64,000 nucleotides of DNA, from assembly GCF_018332655.1 (NCBI RefSeq), contig NZ_BOQL01000028.1, positions 62,001 through 126,000 of the forward strand, read 5' to 3'. Positions 7,690-15,801 of the stretch are shown one piece after another. Positions within the stretch are counted from its first letter, which is position 1. Each line of letters begins with the position of its first letter. The notes beneath the pieces were generated by a model. It was not told where the DNA came from. It made no database searches and saw only the letters and a program-made list of their open reading frames with translations. Source of the stretch: Actinoplanes auranticolor. Lineage in GTDB: Bacteria; Actinomycetota; Actinomycetes; Mycobacteriales; Micromonosporaceae. The translations under genes and the position numbers were made by a program.

Positions 7690-7845
7690 GATCAGATGTC
7701 GGTGTGATCAGTGTCCCCGGGCCTCACCCTTTGCCTTCGCGGAACACCGTTCGGCTGGAGCCGCGTTGAGCCTTTCGCCGAGAGGCGACCTGCACACCGA
7801 CATCTGCAATTGCGCCGCTCCCGGTCCGCCGGGGGCGGCGCTTTT
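7690..7845 (+). ncRNA. Candidate structured small RNA with its own terminator
   Basis: No gene fits this 340-bp gap. A perfect 14-bp inverted repeat, CAGATGTCGGTGTG at 7693-7706 and CACACCGACATCTG at 7793-7806, would close an RNA of about 115 nt. Inside are smaller helices such as CGCC-GAGA-GGCG (7777-7788). Six bases further on an intrinsic terminator with a T-run follows. A long closing stem plus terminator in non-coding DNA is the layout of an independent sRNA. It does not match 6S, 6C, SRP or tmRNA sequences that I know, and I cannot place its promoter. Confidence 0.5.
7812..7845 (+). terminator. Intrinsic terminator of the candidate sRNA
   Basis: GCGCCGCTCCCGG, loop TCCG, CCGGGGGCGGCGC, then TTTT: a 13-bp stem with one G-T pair. 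The T-run is only on the plus strand, so it terminates plus-strand transcription. Confidence 0.8.
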
Positions 7846-7942
7846 GCGTGCGGCCGGAGCCTTGATTTCGCGCGCGGCCGGAGTCCCGGGACATCGATCA
7901 TGATGCAGGTTCGGTTCGCCGTGGCCGGGGTATCCAGCCGCC

Positions 7943-8149
7943 ATGACTGACGACCGGACAGACCAGCGGGCGGCCGACCTGCTGCCCGAGGAACGCAGCG
8001 CGGGTGGCAGCAGTGACCCTCGGGCGCAGGCCGAGGCCATTCTCGCCGAGTCGGACGAGCGCGAGGCCGACCTGGAGGCCGCGCCGAGCTCGTTCCTGGA
8101 GCATCGATCGTCGGAACAGACGATCACGCCGGGAGACGGCACCCGGTAG
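7943..8149 (+). CDS. Conserved small actinobacterial protein
   Basis: 68 residues, hydrophilic and acidic. The conserved pattern is LPEERSAGGSSDPRAQAEAI, then LAESDEREADLEAAP and SFLEHRSSEQT. Related proteins occur in many Streptomyces and Micromonosporaceae without known function. The ATG at 7943 is preceded by TATCCA plus 6 nt, close to the leaderless pattern. Its stop overlaps the GTG that precedes the GAF-ANTAR start, so the two may be coupled. Confidence 0.65.
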   Translation: MTDDRTDQRAADLLPEERSAGGSSDPRAQAEAILAESDEREADLEAAPSSFLEHRSSEQTITPGDGTR

Positions 8150-8154
8150 TGGAC

Positions 8155-9156
8155 ATGACTTTCGTGTTCAGCGAGCCGCATGGCAATGTCGGCCGGATGG
8201 CAGCCCCGCAACGAAGCTTCGGGCGCAACGTCTCGCGTCGAGTGCCCGGTTCCGGCATGGCCGCGAGCCCCGATCAGGTCCGCGGCACCGGCCGCCGGCG
8301 CACGCCCGCGGCCGTGAAGACCATCTTGGCGGCGCCGGACGCCACCCCTGCTGTGCTCACGGCCGCCGGGGGAGACCAGTCCCCGTTGCGCGCCAACGCC
8401 GTCGCCGTCCCCGAAGTCCGGCTCGACCTGCTGCCGCGCGCTGGCACGCCGGGCTCCGCTGCCCCCGGGCCACTGGCCGGGCCGCACCCGGTGGAGCTGG
8501 CCGGGCTGTTGCACGAGCTCACTGCGCGGCTGCTCGGCGCCGACGACGTGCCGCAGGCGCTGGACCGGCTGGCCGCCTTCGCGGCCGGTGCCATCCCCGG
8601 CACCCTGCGCTGCTCGGTGGCGCTGATCGGCGAGGGCGGCCCGCCGGTCGTCGCGGCCTCCGGCACCGCGGCCAAGGCCCTGGACGACCTGGAGTACGCC
8701 GGTGGTGACGGTCCGGGGCTGGAAGCCGCCCGCACCCGGGCCCTCGTGACCGCTTCCGACCTGCAGTCCGACCCGCGCTGGCCGCGGCTGGCCGAGTGCG
8801 CGCGGGCCGAAGGGGTGCACAGCGTCGTGGCGATCCCGATGGACGTGCAGCGCTCCTCGGTGGGTGCGCTGAGCCTGTACGTCGCCACGCCGGGCGGCGT
8901 CGACCCCGAGGTGCTGCTGACCGCGATGGCGATCGTCAATCAGGCCGAGCTCCTGCTGGGGGAGCTGGGCCGGCGTGAGGGCCTGCGCGAGGGCGCGACG
9001 GTCGACCGGGCGGCCGGAGTGATCATCGCCCAGCGCGGCTGCGGCGTGCAGGAGGCCTACACCGTGCTGCGCGAGACCGCCCAGCGCCTCGGCCTGGACC
9101 GCCGGGCCGTCGCGGAACGGCTCATCGCGGCGGCCGCCCGCAACGCCGAAGCCTGA
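8155..9156 (+). CDS. GAF-ANTAR transcription antiterminator-type regulator
   Basis: 333 residues from the ATG at 8155 (a GTG at 8149 is also in frame). The N-terminal 105 residues are low-complexity. A GAF sensor domain (about 110-250) follows, with ELAGLLHELTARLL at its start. The C-terminal ANTAR domain (about 270-330) contains TVDRAAGVIIAQRGCGVQEAY. ANTAR domains bind two-hairpin RNA motifs to prevent termination, and GAF domains sense small ligands or redox state. It is probably a cytoplasmic stress-type regulator, as with mycobacterial Rv1626-like proteins. Its targets are not evident here. Confidence 0.85.
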   Translation: MTFVFSEPHGNVGRMAAPQRSFGRNVSRRVPGSGMAASPDQVRGTGRRRTPAAVKTILAAPDATPAVLTAAGGDQSPLRANAVAVPEVRLDLLPRAGTPGSAAPGPLAGPHPVELAGLLHELTARLLGADDVPQALDRLAAFAAGAIPGTLRCSVALIGEGGPPVVAASGTAAKALDDLEYAGGDGPGLEAARTRALVTASDLQSDPRWPRLAECARAEGVHSVVAIPMDVQRSSVGALSLYVATPGGVDPEVLLTAMAIVNQAELLLGELGRREGLREGATVDRAAGVIIAQRGCGVQEAYTVLRETAQRLGLDRRAVAERLIAAAARNAEA

Positions 9157-9162
9157 GCGGAC

Positions 9163-9465
9163 CTACTTCTCGACGCGCTGGACGACCTCGAACTCCAGCA
9201 GACTCGCGCCCGACGCCACCGGGCGGCTGCGCTCACCCGCGTGGGCCGCCCGGCCCGAGCCGGCCGACCAGGCCTGGAAGTCCTCCTCGGTCTCCCAGCG
9301 GGTGTAGACGAAGTAGCGGGTCTCGCCGCCGACCGGGCGGAGCAACTCGAAGCCCAGGAAGCCCTTGGCGTTCTCCACCGCGCCCTGCCGGGCGGCGAAG
9401 CGCTGCTCCAGCTCGGGGCCGGCACCCTCGGGGACCTCGATCGCGTTGATCTTCACGACTGCCAT
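9163..9465 (-). CDS. mhuD: MhuD-type haem-degrading monooxygenase
   Basis: 100 residues, ABM fold. The sequence closely follows mycobacterial MhuD: VVKINAIEVPEGAGPELEQR, FLGFELLRPV, and RPVASGASLLEFEVV. The functional residues fall at the same positions as in MhuD: Asn7, Arg26, Trp66 and His75. MhuD opens haem to mycobilin and releases iron without CO. The ATG at 9465 sits 7 nt after a TACCCT hexamer, so a leaderless message is likely. No haem importer is adjacent; the upstream neighbour on the same strand is an efflux pump. Confidence 0.88.
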   Translation of the reverse strand: MAVVKINAIEVPEGAGPELEQRFAARQGAVENAKGFLGFELLRPVGGETRYFVYTRWETEEDFQAWSAGSGRAAHAGERSRPVASGASLLEFEVVQRVEK

Positions 9466-9472
9466 ACCGAGA

Positions 9473-9478
9473 AGGGTA
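9473..9478 (-). promoter_or_regulatory. Leaderless -10 element (TACCCT)
   Basis: TACCCT, 7 nt, then the ATG of the MhuD-like gene on the minus strand. Confidence 0.55.
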
Positions 9479-9499
9479 CGAGCGCGGGCTGCGCTCTGA

Positions 9500-9564
9500 G
9501 CTGACCCGCGGCGGAAACCCATGCAAATTCGCTACTGGGCCTCCAGTGTCTTCCGCGGGTCAGC
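9500..9564. repeat. 14-bp inverted repeat forming a large hairpin
   Basis: GCTGACCCGCGG (plus an unpaired C) GGAA at 9500-9516 pairs with TTCCGCGGGTCAGC at 9551-9564, which overlaps the stop codon of the MFS gene. There is no T-run. It may be a 3' processing or Rho-independent-like terminator for the efflux operon. The left-arm core CCGCGGCGGAAACCCA recurs at 49310 without its partner arm. Confidence 0.6.
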
Positions 9565-11299
9565 GGGAGCTCTTGGTCTCCACCTCGGGGCCAGCCCCGA
9601 CCTCGCCGGGCACGCCGTTGCTGTGCTGGGCGGCCAGCGCGTCGTCGGCGCGCTGCTGCTGCGCCGAGCGCTGCGACAGCGGGATCTCCGGCAGGAACAG
9701 GACCACGATCAGTCCCAGGATCATGACCGCCGCCGCGAGCAGGAAGACCAGGTGGATACCGTCCGAGAAGCCGACCTTGAACGGGTGTGACACCACGTCG
9801 GAGAGCCGGCCGAGGAACGACGTGTCGTTCAGCGCGTCGCCGCTCTGGGCCTGCTGCAGCGTCTGCAACTGGCTCGGGTCGGCCGCGACCGCCTGCTGGA
9901 ACTCCGGCGTGCCCTGAGCCGACCGGTACGCCGAGTCGATCTTGCCACCGACGACGTTGAACAGCACCGACAGGAAGATCGCCGTGCCCAGCGTGCCGCC
10001 CATCGACCGGAAGAAGGTCACCGAGCTGGTGGCCACGCCGATCTCCCGTGGGGAGACCGCGTTCTGCACGGCGGTGATCATCGGCTGCATGTTGCCGCCC
10101 AGGCCCAGGCCCATGACCACCATGATCAGCATGGTCTTCCAGAGCGGAGTGTCGGCGCCGATGAGCGAGAACAGCCCGAGCGCGAGGAGCATCAGCGTGC
10201 TGCCGATGATCGGGAAGATCCGGTAGCGGCCGGTGCGGGCGATCAGCTGGCCGGCGGTGATCGAGCCGGCCATGATGCCGATTACGAACGGGATCATCTG
10301 CAGGCCGGCCTGGGTCGCCGAGGAGCCCTTGACGATCTGCAGGTACAGCGGCACGGTCAGCAGGCCGCCGAACATGGCCATACCGATGATCGTGCTGGAG
10401 ATGGAGCCGACCGCCACGGTGCGGTTGCGGAACAGCCGCAGCGGCAGCAGCGCCTCGTCCTTGTAGGCCCGCTCGGCCAGGATGAAGCCGACGATGCCGA
10501 TGAGGCCGATCGCGTAGCAGCCCAGCGCGCGGGGCGAGTCCCAGCCCCAGGTGCGGCCCTGCTCCGCCACGGTCAGCAGGGGCACCAGGCCGACGATCAG
10601 CGCGACCGCGCCGGGCCAGTCGATCCGGTGGTCGGTACGGGTGTGCGGCAGGTGCAGCACGCGCGCCACGACCAGCATGGCGGCGATGCCGATCGGCACG
10701 TTCAGGTAGAAGATCCAGCGCCAGCCGGTGATGCCCAGGATCGTGTCCTGGCCGGCGAAGAAGCCGCCGAGCAGCGGCCCGATGACGCTGGCGGTGCCGA
10801 ACACGGCGAGGAAGAAGCCCTGGTACTTGGCGCGCTCGCGGGGCGGCACGATGTCGCCGATGATCGCCAGCGCCATCGACATCAGGCCGCCGGCGCCGAT
10901 GCCCTGGATCGCCCGGAACGCGGCCAGCTCGTACATGCTCTGCGACATGCCGCAGAGCACCGAGCCGATCACGAAGACGGCGATTGCGAACAGGAAGAAG
11001 CCGCGCCGGCCGTAGATGTCGGAGAGCTTGCCGTACAGCGGCGTCGAGATCGTCGAGGTGATCAGGAAGGCCGTGGTGGCCCACGCCTGCAGGTCGAAGC
11101 CGCGCAGGTCGTCGGCGATGGTCCGGGTCGCGGTGGCCATGATCGTCTGATCCAGGGCGGCCAGGAACATGCCCATCATCAGGCCGGCCAGGATGGTCAG
11201 GATCTGCCGGTGGGTGAATTCCGCCGACGGTTGCCCGGCGCCCGGAACGCCCGCCGCGGGACCCGTCCCCGCGGGGGCGGTGGTGCTGGAGTTACTCAC
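9560..11299 (-). CDS. MFS multidrug efflux transporter, DHA2 type (14 TM)
   Basis: 579 residues with about 14 hydrophobic helices. Visible signatures include LDQTIMATA in TM1 (DHA2 motif D1), GKLSDIYGRR in the 2-3 loop (motif A), and GGLMSMALAIIGD in the motif-C region. It should export drugs or toxic metabolites by proton antiport. The GTG start at 11299 overlaps the MarR stop as GTGA, so it is translationally coupled to its likely repressor. The C-terminus is a soluble tail rich in Gln/Asp. Confidence 0.9.
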   Translation of the reverse strand: MSNSSTTAPAGTGPAAGVPGAGQPSAEFTHRQILTILAGLMMGMFLAALDQTIMATATRTIADDLRGFDLQAWATTAFLITSTISTPLYGKLSDIYGRRGFFLFAIAVFVIGSVLCGMSQSMYELAAFRAIQGIGAGGLMSMALAIIGDIVPPRERAKYQGFFLAVFGTASVIGPLLGGFFAGQDTILGITGWRWIFYLNVPIGIAAMLVVARVLHLPHTRTDHRIDWPGAVALIVGLVPLLTVAEQGRTWGWDSPRALGCYAIGLIGIVGFILAERAYKDEALLPLRLFRNRTVAVGSISSTIIGMAMFGGLLTVPLYLQIVKGSSATQAGLQMIPFVIGIMAGSITAGQLIARTGRYRIFPIIGSTLMLLALGLFSLIGADTPLWKTMLIMVVMGLGLGGNMQPMITAVQNAVSPREIGVATSSVTFFRSMGGTLGTAIFLSVLFNVVGGKIDSAYRSAQGTPEFQQAVAADPSQLQTLQQAQSGDALNDTSFLGRLSDVVSHPFKVGFSDGIHLVFLLAAAVMILGLIVVLFLPEIPLSQRSAQQQRADDALAAQHSNGVPGEVGAGPEVETKSSR

Positions 11300-11781
11300 G
11301 CGTTCTCCCGTGCTGGTACGGCTGGGTCGCAGCGCACGAGCGCCTCGACGGAGCTGTTGAATTCTTCGAACAGGTCGGCGAACGTACGCACCCGCTCGAC
11401 CGGCCAGCCGCTGAGGGCCTTGCTGATCAGGGCGTTGCGTGCCTGGTGCAGTTGCAGGCAGGCCGCCAGGCCCTCCTGCGTGATGGCGAGGCGGGACGCG
11501 CGGCCGTCGGCCGGGTCGGCCTCCCGGCGGGCGAGGCCGGCCTTGACCAGCTGCGCCGCCTGCCGGCTGACCGTGGACGGGTCCGCGCCCTTGACCTCGG
11601 CGAGGTCGGTGACGCGCATCGGGCCCAGGTGCCGGAGCGGGAACAGCAGCATCAACGCGGAGAACTCGGCACCGAAGTCCCCCACGTGGAGCATGCCCTT
11701 GGCGCGCGGACCGAGCCGGGCGAATCGCACAAGTTGCTCGGCCAGCTGTCCACCGGCCTTCTCGGCTTCACCGTCGGTCAC
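11296..11781 (-). CDS. MarR family transcriptional regulator
   Basis: 161 residues from a GTG at 11781 with GGGAGG 7 nt upstream; an ATG at 11853 is in frame but unsupported. The winged helix shows LRHLGPMRVTDLAEVKGADP followed by STVSRQAAQLVKAGLARR (recognition helix) and the wing DPADGRASRLAIT. It is the first gene of a two-gene operon with the MFS pump, the standard autorepressed MarR-efflux arrangement. A short palindrome overlapping the probable -10 upstream is a candidate operator. Confidence 0.9.
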   Translation of the reverse strand: MTDGEAEKAGGQLAEQLVRFARLGPRAKGMLHVGDFGAEFSALMLLFPLRHLGPMRVTDLAEVKGADPSTVSRQAAQLVKAGLARREADPADGRASRLAITQEGLAACLQLHQARNALISKALSGWPVERVRTFADLFEEFNSSVEALVRCDPAVPARENA

Positions 11782-11808
11782 GGCTGCACCTCCCATCAAG
11801 ATGCGTGC

Positions 11809-11822
11809 AGCGTACAACTTGT
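11809..11822 (-). promoter_or_regulatory. Candidate -10 (TACGCT) with overlapping MarR operator
   Basis: On the minus strand ACAAGTTGT, a palindrome with one central base, runs directly into TACGCT. A dimeric MarR repressor bound there would block polymerase. Confidence 0.45.
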
Positions 11823-11849
11823 TGGTTGGTGAAGGCATTTCCGCTTGCG

Positions 11850-12479
11850 TCACGGGGTGGCGATTGTGGTGCGCATCTCCCAGATGCCGGTGAGCAGCGA
11901 CTCGCTCTCCTCCAGGGCGGCGGGCACCGGCACGACGTACTCGGCCACGCGGGTGAAGAGCCGCTCCGGGAAATACCCGCGGCCGGGGTCGCCGACCAGG
12001 ACGCGCGTGCCCCGGCGGCCCGCGCGGCGCAACCGCTCGGCCATCCGGTCGGCGACCGTACGGGTATAGAAGACGTCACCGGCCAGGATCACATCGGCGG
12101 CCACGTCCGAGTCGGCTATGTCCAGCGCCCGGGTGCCGACCGTGACGCCGTTGGCGGACGCATTGCGGGCGGCCGCGGCCACCGCCAGCGGATCGACGTC
12201 CAGCGCCGTCACTTCCGAGGCGCCCGCCTTGGCCGCGGCGATCGCCGCCACGCCCGATCCCGACGCCACGTCGAGCACTGTGCGGCCCCGCACGAGCTCG
12301 GGATGGTCCAGGACGTGCCGGGCCAGGGCCTGGCCACCGGCCCAGACGAACAACCAGAACGGCGGCGGCACGTCACTGCTGAACGCGCCGCCGGTCCCGT
12401 CGAACAACCCCACCCGGCCGTCGGCCAGGTGCAGCGAGATCTCCGGAGCCAGGGGTACGGGCAGCAGCGTCGTCTCCAC
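11850..12479 (-). CDS. SAM-dependent protein methyltransferase (PrmA/ETFB-lysine type)
   Basis: 209 residues. Motif I is VLDVASGSGVAAIAAA, motif II TALDVDPLAV, and a DVILAGDVFYT motif equivalent to the (D/E)xFY of METTL20/ETFBKMT-like lysine methyltransferases. It starts at GTG 12479. It would methylate a protein (or small molecule) using SAM in the cytoplasm. It is followed by the MarR gene region on the same strand with about 70 nt between, probably a separate unit. An 18-bp inverted repeat lies just upstream. Confidence 0.8.
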   Translation of the reverse strand: METTLLPVPLAPEISLHLADGRVGLFDGTGGAFSSDVPPPFWLFVWAGGQALARHVLDHPELVRGRTVLDVASGSGVAAIAAAKAGASEVTALDVDPLAVAAAARNASANGVTVGTRALDIADSDVAADVILAGDVFYTRTVADRMAERLRRAGRRGTRVLVGDPGRGYFPERLFTRVAEYVVPVPAALEESESLLTGIWEMRTTIATP

Positions 12480-12511
12480 GGCGGGGATTCTTCGCCCTTA
12501 CCGCCTCAGGT

Positions 12512-12529
12512 GCAGGTTATTTGACCTGC
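12512..12529. promoter_or_regulatory. 18-bp inverted repeat, candidate operator
   Basis: GCAGGT, TATTTG, ACCTGC lies 33 nt upstream of the methyltransferase GTG and just after the SARP stop. It is AT-rich at its centre, unlike the surroundings. It has no T-run, so an operator is more likely than a terminator. Confidence 0.35.
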
Positions 12530-12544
12530 GTCACAGATCGCCGG

Positions 12545-13399
12545 TCAGGCGGCCAGTTCCGCGGCCCGGCGCAGCAGCCCGCTCACCGACTCCGGCCGGT
12601 GCTCCTCGCCGGCAGCGGCCAGAACCGCGGTGACCGCCAGCTCCAGCGGAGTACCCGTGCCGTCCTCGCGCAGCAACTCCAGGAACAGCGCCCGCGTCCG
12701 GCTCGACGGCTCCACGCCCAGCCCCTCGGCCAGCTCCCGCCGGCACCGGTCGTACGCCCGCAGCGCCGCCACCCGGTCCCCGGTCAGCCGGTGCGCGGCC
12801 ATCGCGATCGCCCAGCCGCGCTCGGCCACCGGATCCAGCCCCACCGCCCGGTCGGCCAGGGCGAGTGCCTCCCGCGGGTCGCCGGCCGTGAGTGCGTGGC
12901 CACCGGCGTCCAGCAGCGTCGCCACCAGCCGGGCCCGGTACCGCTCGCGGGCCTGGTTCGCCCAGTCGTGCTGCTCGACGTCCTCCAGCAGCGGGCGGGC
13001 GGCCACGTGGGCCGCGGCGGTCAGCGGGCGCAGGGCCCGGCCGGCCGTACGGCCCGAGGCCGCGGCGACCAGCTCGTCGAAGCGGGCGACGTCGACGCGG
13101 ACCTGATCGGCCACGAGGGCATAGCCCCCGTTGCGCGTGGTGATCACGGAGTCACGCGTCTGCCCGTCCGGGTCGAGGCGATGGCGCAAAAGGGACACAT
13201 AACTCTCCACCGTGGCCTGATGGTTGGCCGGCGGCCGCCCGCCCCAGAGCAGTTCGGCCAGCTCAGCCTTGTGCAGGTCGCCACGCAGGGCGAGCAGTGC
13301 GAGGATGTGGCGGGGCTTGACGCCGCCGAAGTCGCGACCGGTCAGGCGTACGCCCCGGGTGCGGACCTCGAGTCGGCCGAAGAGCTGGATGTCGTACAT
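12545..13399 (-). CDS. SARP family transcriptional regulator (OmpR-type HTH plus BTAD)
   Basis: 284 residues from ATG 13399. Residues 1-95 form the winged-helix domain (MYDIQLFGRLEVRTRGVRL, then KPRHILALLALRGD and ELLWGGRPP). The bacterial transcriptional activation domain (about 100-250) contains RVDVARFDELVAAA and the helical repeats up to EPSSRTRALFLELL. Small SARPs activate secondary-metabolite clusters by binding direct repeats near -35. No biosynthetic cluster is adjacent. It is divergent from the response regulator at 13640, with 240 bp between them. Confidence 0.88.
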   Translation of the reverse strand: MYDIQLFGRLEVRTRGVRLTGRDFGGVKPRHILALLALRGDLHKAELAELLWGGRPPANHQATVESYVSLLRHRLDPDGQTRDSVITTRNGGYALVADQVRVDVARFDELVAAASGRTAGRALRPLTAAAHVAARPLLEDVEQHDWANQARERYRARLVATLLDAGGHALTAGDPREALALADRAVGLDPVAERGWAIAMAAHRLTGDRVAALRAYDRCRRELAEGLGVEPSSRTRALFLELLREDGTGTPLELAVTAVLAAAGEEHRPESVSGLLRRAAELAA

Positions 13400-13583
13400 G
13401 GCGTAAGACCCTGTACGGGCGACGGTCACGCGACAAGCGTCCGCCGCGTCGTTTGGCACCCCGAAAGCGAGGGGTGGGCTCCACCGAAGATACGAGTTAT
13501 GGCGGCCGCTCGGACTCATCCCGTCGGCGCGCGTACCGAGCGATCGACGTGGCTCGCAGGTGCTGTCCGACTGTTGGTACGCC

Positions 13584-13611
13584 TTGGCTTCCGGCGCGGG
13601 ACACATAGACT
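13584..13611 (+). promoter_or_regulatory. Candidate promoter for the response regulator
   Basis: TTGGCT, 16 nt, TAGACT, about 30 nt before the start codon at 13640. Confidence 0.45.
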
Positions 13612-13639
13612 TCCAGCGCTGGCGGATCAGGAGGCATGA

Positions 13640-14299
13640 ATGGGCGAGGCGATCACGGTGCTCGTGGTGGACGGGCATCAGACGTTCGCCGAGTTGCTCG
13701 GTGTGGCGTTGGCCGGGCAACCGGACCTGCGCTACGTCGGGCATGCGCGGACCGGCGAGCAGGCTATCCGGCTCGTGCAGGAGTTGCGGCCGAATGTGGT
13801 GCTGATGGATCCGGACCTTCCGGACGCGGACGGGATAGCGATCGCCGAGCTGCTGCGGCATCGCCAGCCCGACACCCGTTTTGTCGTCCTGACGGCGAAC
13901 AACGAGTCCGCCCTGGTGGGGCGGGCGACCGCGGCCGGTGCCTCGGGCTTCCTGTCGAAGAACGGGCCGCTGGGCGACGTGCTCAACGCCGTGCACACCG
14001 CGCACGGCGGCGGCATGACCGTGTCGACCGACATCCTGGCGCGGCTGCTGCGCAGCACCACCCCGGTGGTCGGGCCGCGCGCCGGTGGACTGACCGCGCG
14101 CGAGCACGAGGTGCTGGTGCTGATGGGCTCCGGGCTGGACCCGCGGGCCATCGCCCGGCGGCTCGGCATCAGCGTGCACACGTGCCGCGGCTATGTGAAG
14201 GCCGTGCTGGGCAAGCTCGGTGCCCACAGCCAGCTGGAGGCCGTTGCGGTGGCCACCCGGCGCGGGCTGCTGAGCCCCGACCGCCATAACGGAGAGTAA
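13640..14299 (+). CDS. LuxR/NarL-type response regulator with altered acidic pocket
   Basis: 219 residues; AGGAGG precedes ATG 13640. Receiver domain 1-120 with Asp57 in VVLMDPDLPDADG as phospho-acceptor, Thr in VVLTAN and Lys in FLSKNG. The first acidic pair reads VVDGH: Asp11 is present but the adjacent acid is Gly12, so Mg binding may be weakened. The LuxR HTH at 150-210 has LTAREHEVLVLMGSGLDPRA and GISVHTCRGYVKAVLGKL. No sensor kinase is adjacent, so it is an orphan. It is divergent from the SARP gene and may control it. Confidence 0.88.
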   Translation: MGEAITVLVVDGHQTFAELLGVALAGQPDLRYVGHARTGEQAIRLVQELRPNVVLMDPDLPDADGIAIAELLRHRQPDTRFVVLTANNESALVGRATAAGASGFLSKNGPLGDVLNAVHTAHGGGMTVSTDILARLLRSTTPVVGPRAGGLTAREHEVLVLMGSGLDPRAIARRLGISVHTCRGYVKAVLGKLGAHSQLEAVAVATRRGLLSPDRHNGE

Positions 14300-14396
14300 T
14301 TCACGCTCGTACTCATCCGTTAAGCCGCGGGATCCGTACTTCTCGCCGGAGCGCTGTCGAAGACTGTCGGCGCCGGCGCGAGTTGGAGGACATCGC

Positions 14397-15782
14397 GTGG
14401 AACGTTCGATCGCCGATTCGTCCGATGTGTCCGTCGCGTTGGCGGAACTCGCGTCGACCTCGGGTGCCGACTGGGCCAACCGTGACAACGAATCGCTCTA
14501 CCGCCGGACCGAGGGCGATCCGGCACCCTACCGGCGACCCCCCGCTGTGAACTCGTTCCGTGACGATGCTGATGAGGAAGACATGGCCGACTCCCCGAGC
14601 TGGAGTGCCTTCGGGTCACCCCGTACCGCTTCCTCAGCCCCGGACCCCGTCGCGGACCCGCCGGAGCCCGAGTACGGCCCGGCCCCGCCCGCGGGTCCCG
14701 GCCGCGCCTCCTTCGGTTTCACCGCCGGTCCGATCAGCGGCAACCACACCGGCAGCCACGCCACCATCGGCAGCCCGCGCAGCCATCCCGCGCCCGTCTC
14801 CGGCGCGCCCTTCCTGCCGCCGCCCGCGGGCCCGCCGCCGTACCCCGTCCGGTCGATGACCGGCGAGCAGCCGCCGGTGCCGGCCCGGCCGGCGCGCACC
14901 GCGCCGCCGGTGCAGCAGGACGAGGGCATCGGTGACTTCATCGGCGGTCCCGGCCGCGAGATCCGCCCGCACCGGGCCGCCCGCCACCCGCACTCGGCCG
15001 CCGAGCAGCAACTGCTCGCCGAGCCGGCGCCGCGCGGCCGCGGCGTGCTGGTCGCCGGTCTCGTGCTGGGCCTCGCCGTGCTGCTCGGCGCCACCGTCGC
15101 GGGCGTCAGCTACTTCTCCGGCGCCGACAAGGGCCTCACGTCGGTGCTCGAGCTCGGCGCCGGCAACTCCGGCGACCTGACCGCGACGGCCCCCCTCGAC
15201 GGCCGCACAGCGGCGTCGTTCGAGCTGTCCACGGCCGTCACCAAGGTCAGCGTGCGCAGCGAGGACCTCGGCGACGACCTCTACCGGATCTCCACCGCCG
15301 AGGACGCCGGCCTCATCCCGAAGCCCGTGCTGGCGCAGGACCGCGTGCAGCTGAGCCTGGTCCCGGACGGCGACGGCACCACCGGAGCCGTCGAGGTGGT
15401 GCTCACCTCGAAGGTGACGTGGAACCTGCGCTTCGCCGGCGCCACCGACGAGCAGCGCATCGACTTCACCGGGGGCGAGGTCGGCGGCATCGACCTGGTC
15501 GCCGGCTCCCGGGTCACCGAGATCGCCCTGCCCCGGCCGGCCGGCACGGTCGAGCTGAAGGTCACCGGCGCGGTCGACGAGCTGTCGCTGACCTCCCCGG
15601 CGGGCAACCCGGTCCGGGTGCAGATGCAGGGCGGGGCGAAGACGGTCGCGGCGGGCACCCGTACGCTGCGCGACGTCAAGCCGGGATCGACCCTGACGCC
15701 GAAGGGCTGGACCACCAACAACCGCTACGACGTGACCGCGCAGGCCCGGGTCACGCTGCTCTCCGTCGAAACGGTGAAGTAG
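14397..15782 (+). CDS. Single-pass membrane protein with Pro-rich cytoplasmic domain
   Basis: 461 residues from a GTG with GGAGG 7 nt upstream. Residues 1-210 are Pro/Gly/Ala-rich and probably disordered. A membrane helix at about 216-240 (GVLVAGLVLGLAVLLGATVA) is followed by an extracytoplasmic domain of about 215 residues with repeated beta-strand patterns (VVLTSKVTWNLRFAGA, IDLVAGSRVTEIALP, TVELKVTGAVDELSL) like a beta-helical or adhesin-type fold. There is no enzymatic motif. It follows the response regulator by 97 nt on the same strand and may be in its transcription unit. An in-frame ATG at 14583 is an alternative start. The function is unknown. Confidence 0.75.
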   Translation: MERSIADSSDVSVALAELASTSGADWANRDNESLYRRTEGDPAPYRRPPAVNSFRDDADEEDMADSPSWSAFGSPRTASSAPDPVADPPEPEYGPAPPAGPGRASFGFTAGPISGNHTGSHATIGSPRSHPAPVSGAPFLPPPAGPPPYPVRSMTGEQPPVPARPARTAPPVQQDEGIGDFIGGPGREIRPHRAARHPHSAAEQQLLAEPAPRGRGVLVAGLVLGLAVLLGATVAGVSYFSGADKGLTSVLELGAGNSGDLTATAPLDGRTAASFELSTAVTKVSVRSEDLGDDLYRISTAEDAGLIPKPVLAQDRVQLSLVPDGDGTTGAVEVVLTSKVTWNLRFAGATDEQRIDFTGGEVGGIDLVAGSRVTEIALPRPAGTVELKVTGAVDELSLTSPAGNPVRVQMQGGAKTVAAGTRTLRDVKPGSTLTPKGWTTNNRYDVTAQARVTLLSVETVK

Positions 15783-15801
15783 CGCGCCCCGGGCGTGCGG
15801 C

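Noticed and set aside
7690..7845. Assignment of the small RNA to 6S, 6C, SRP RNA or tmRNA
   Set aside because: No C-rich loops, no GGAA tetraloop region of SRP RNA, no tRNA-like ends, and the wrong size for tmRNA.
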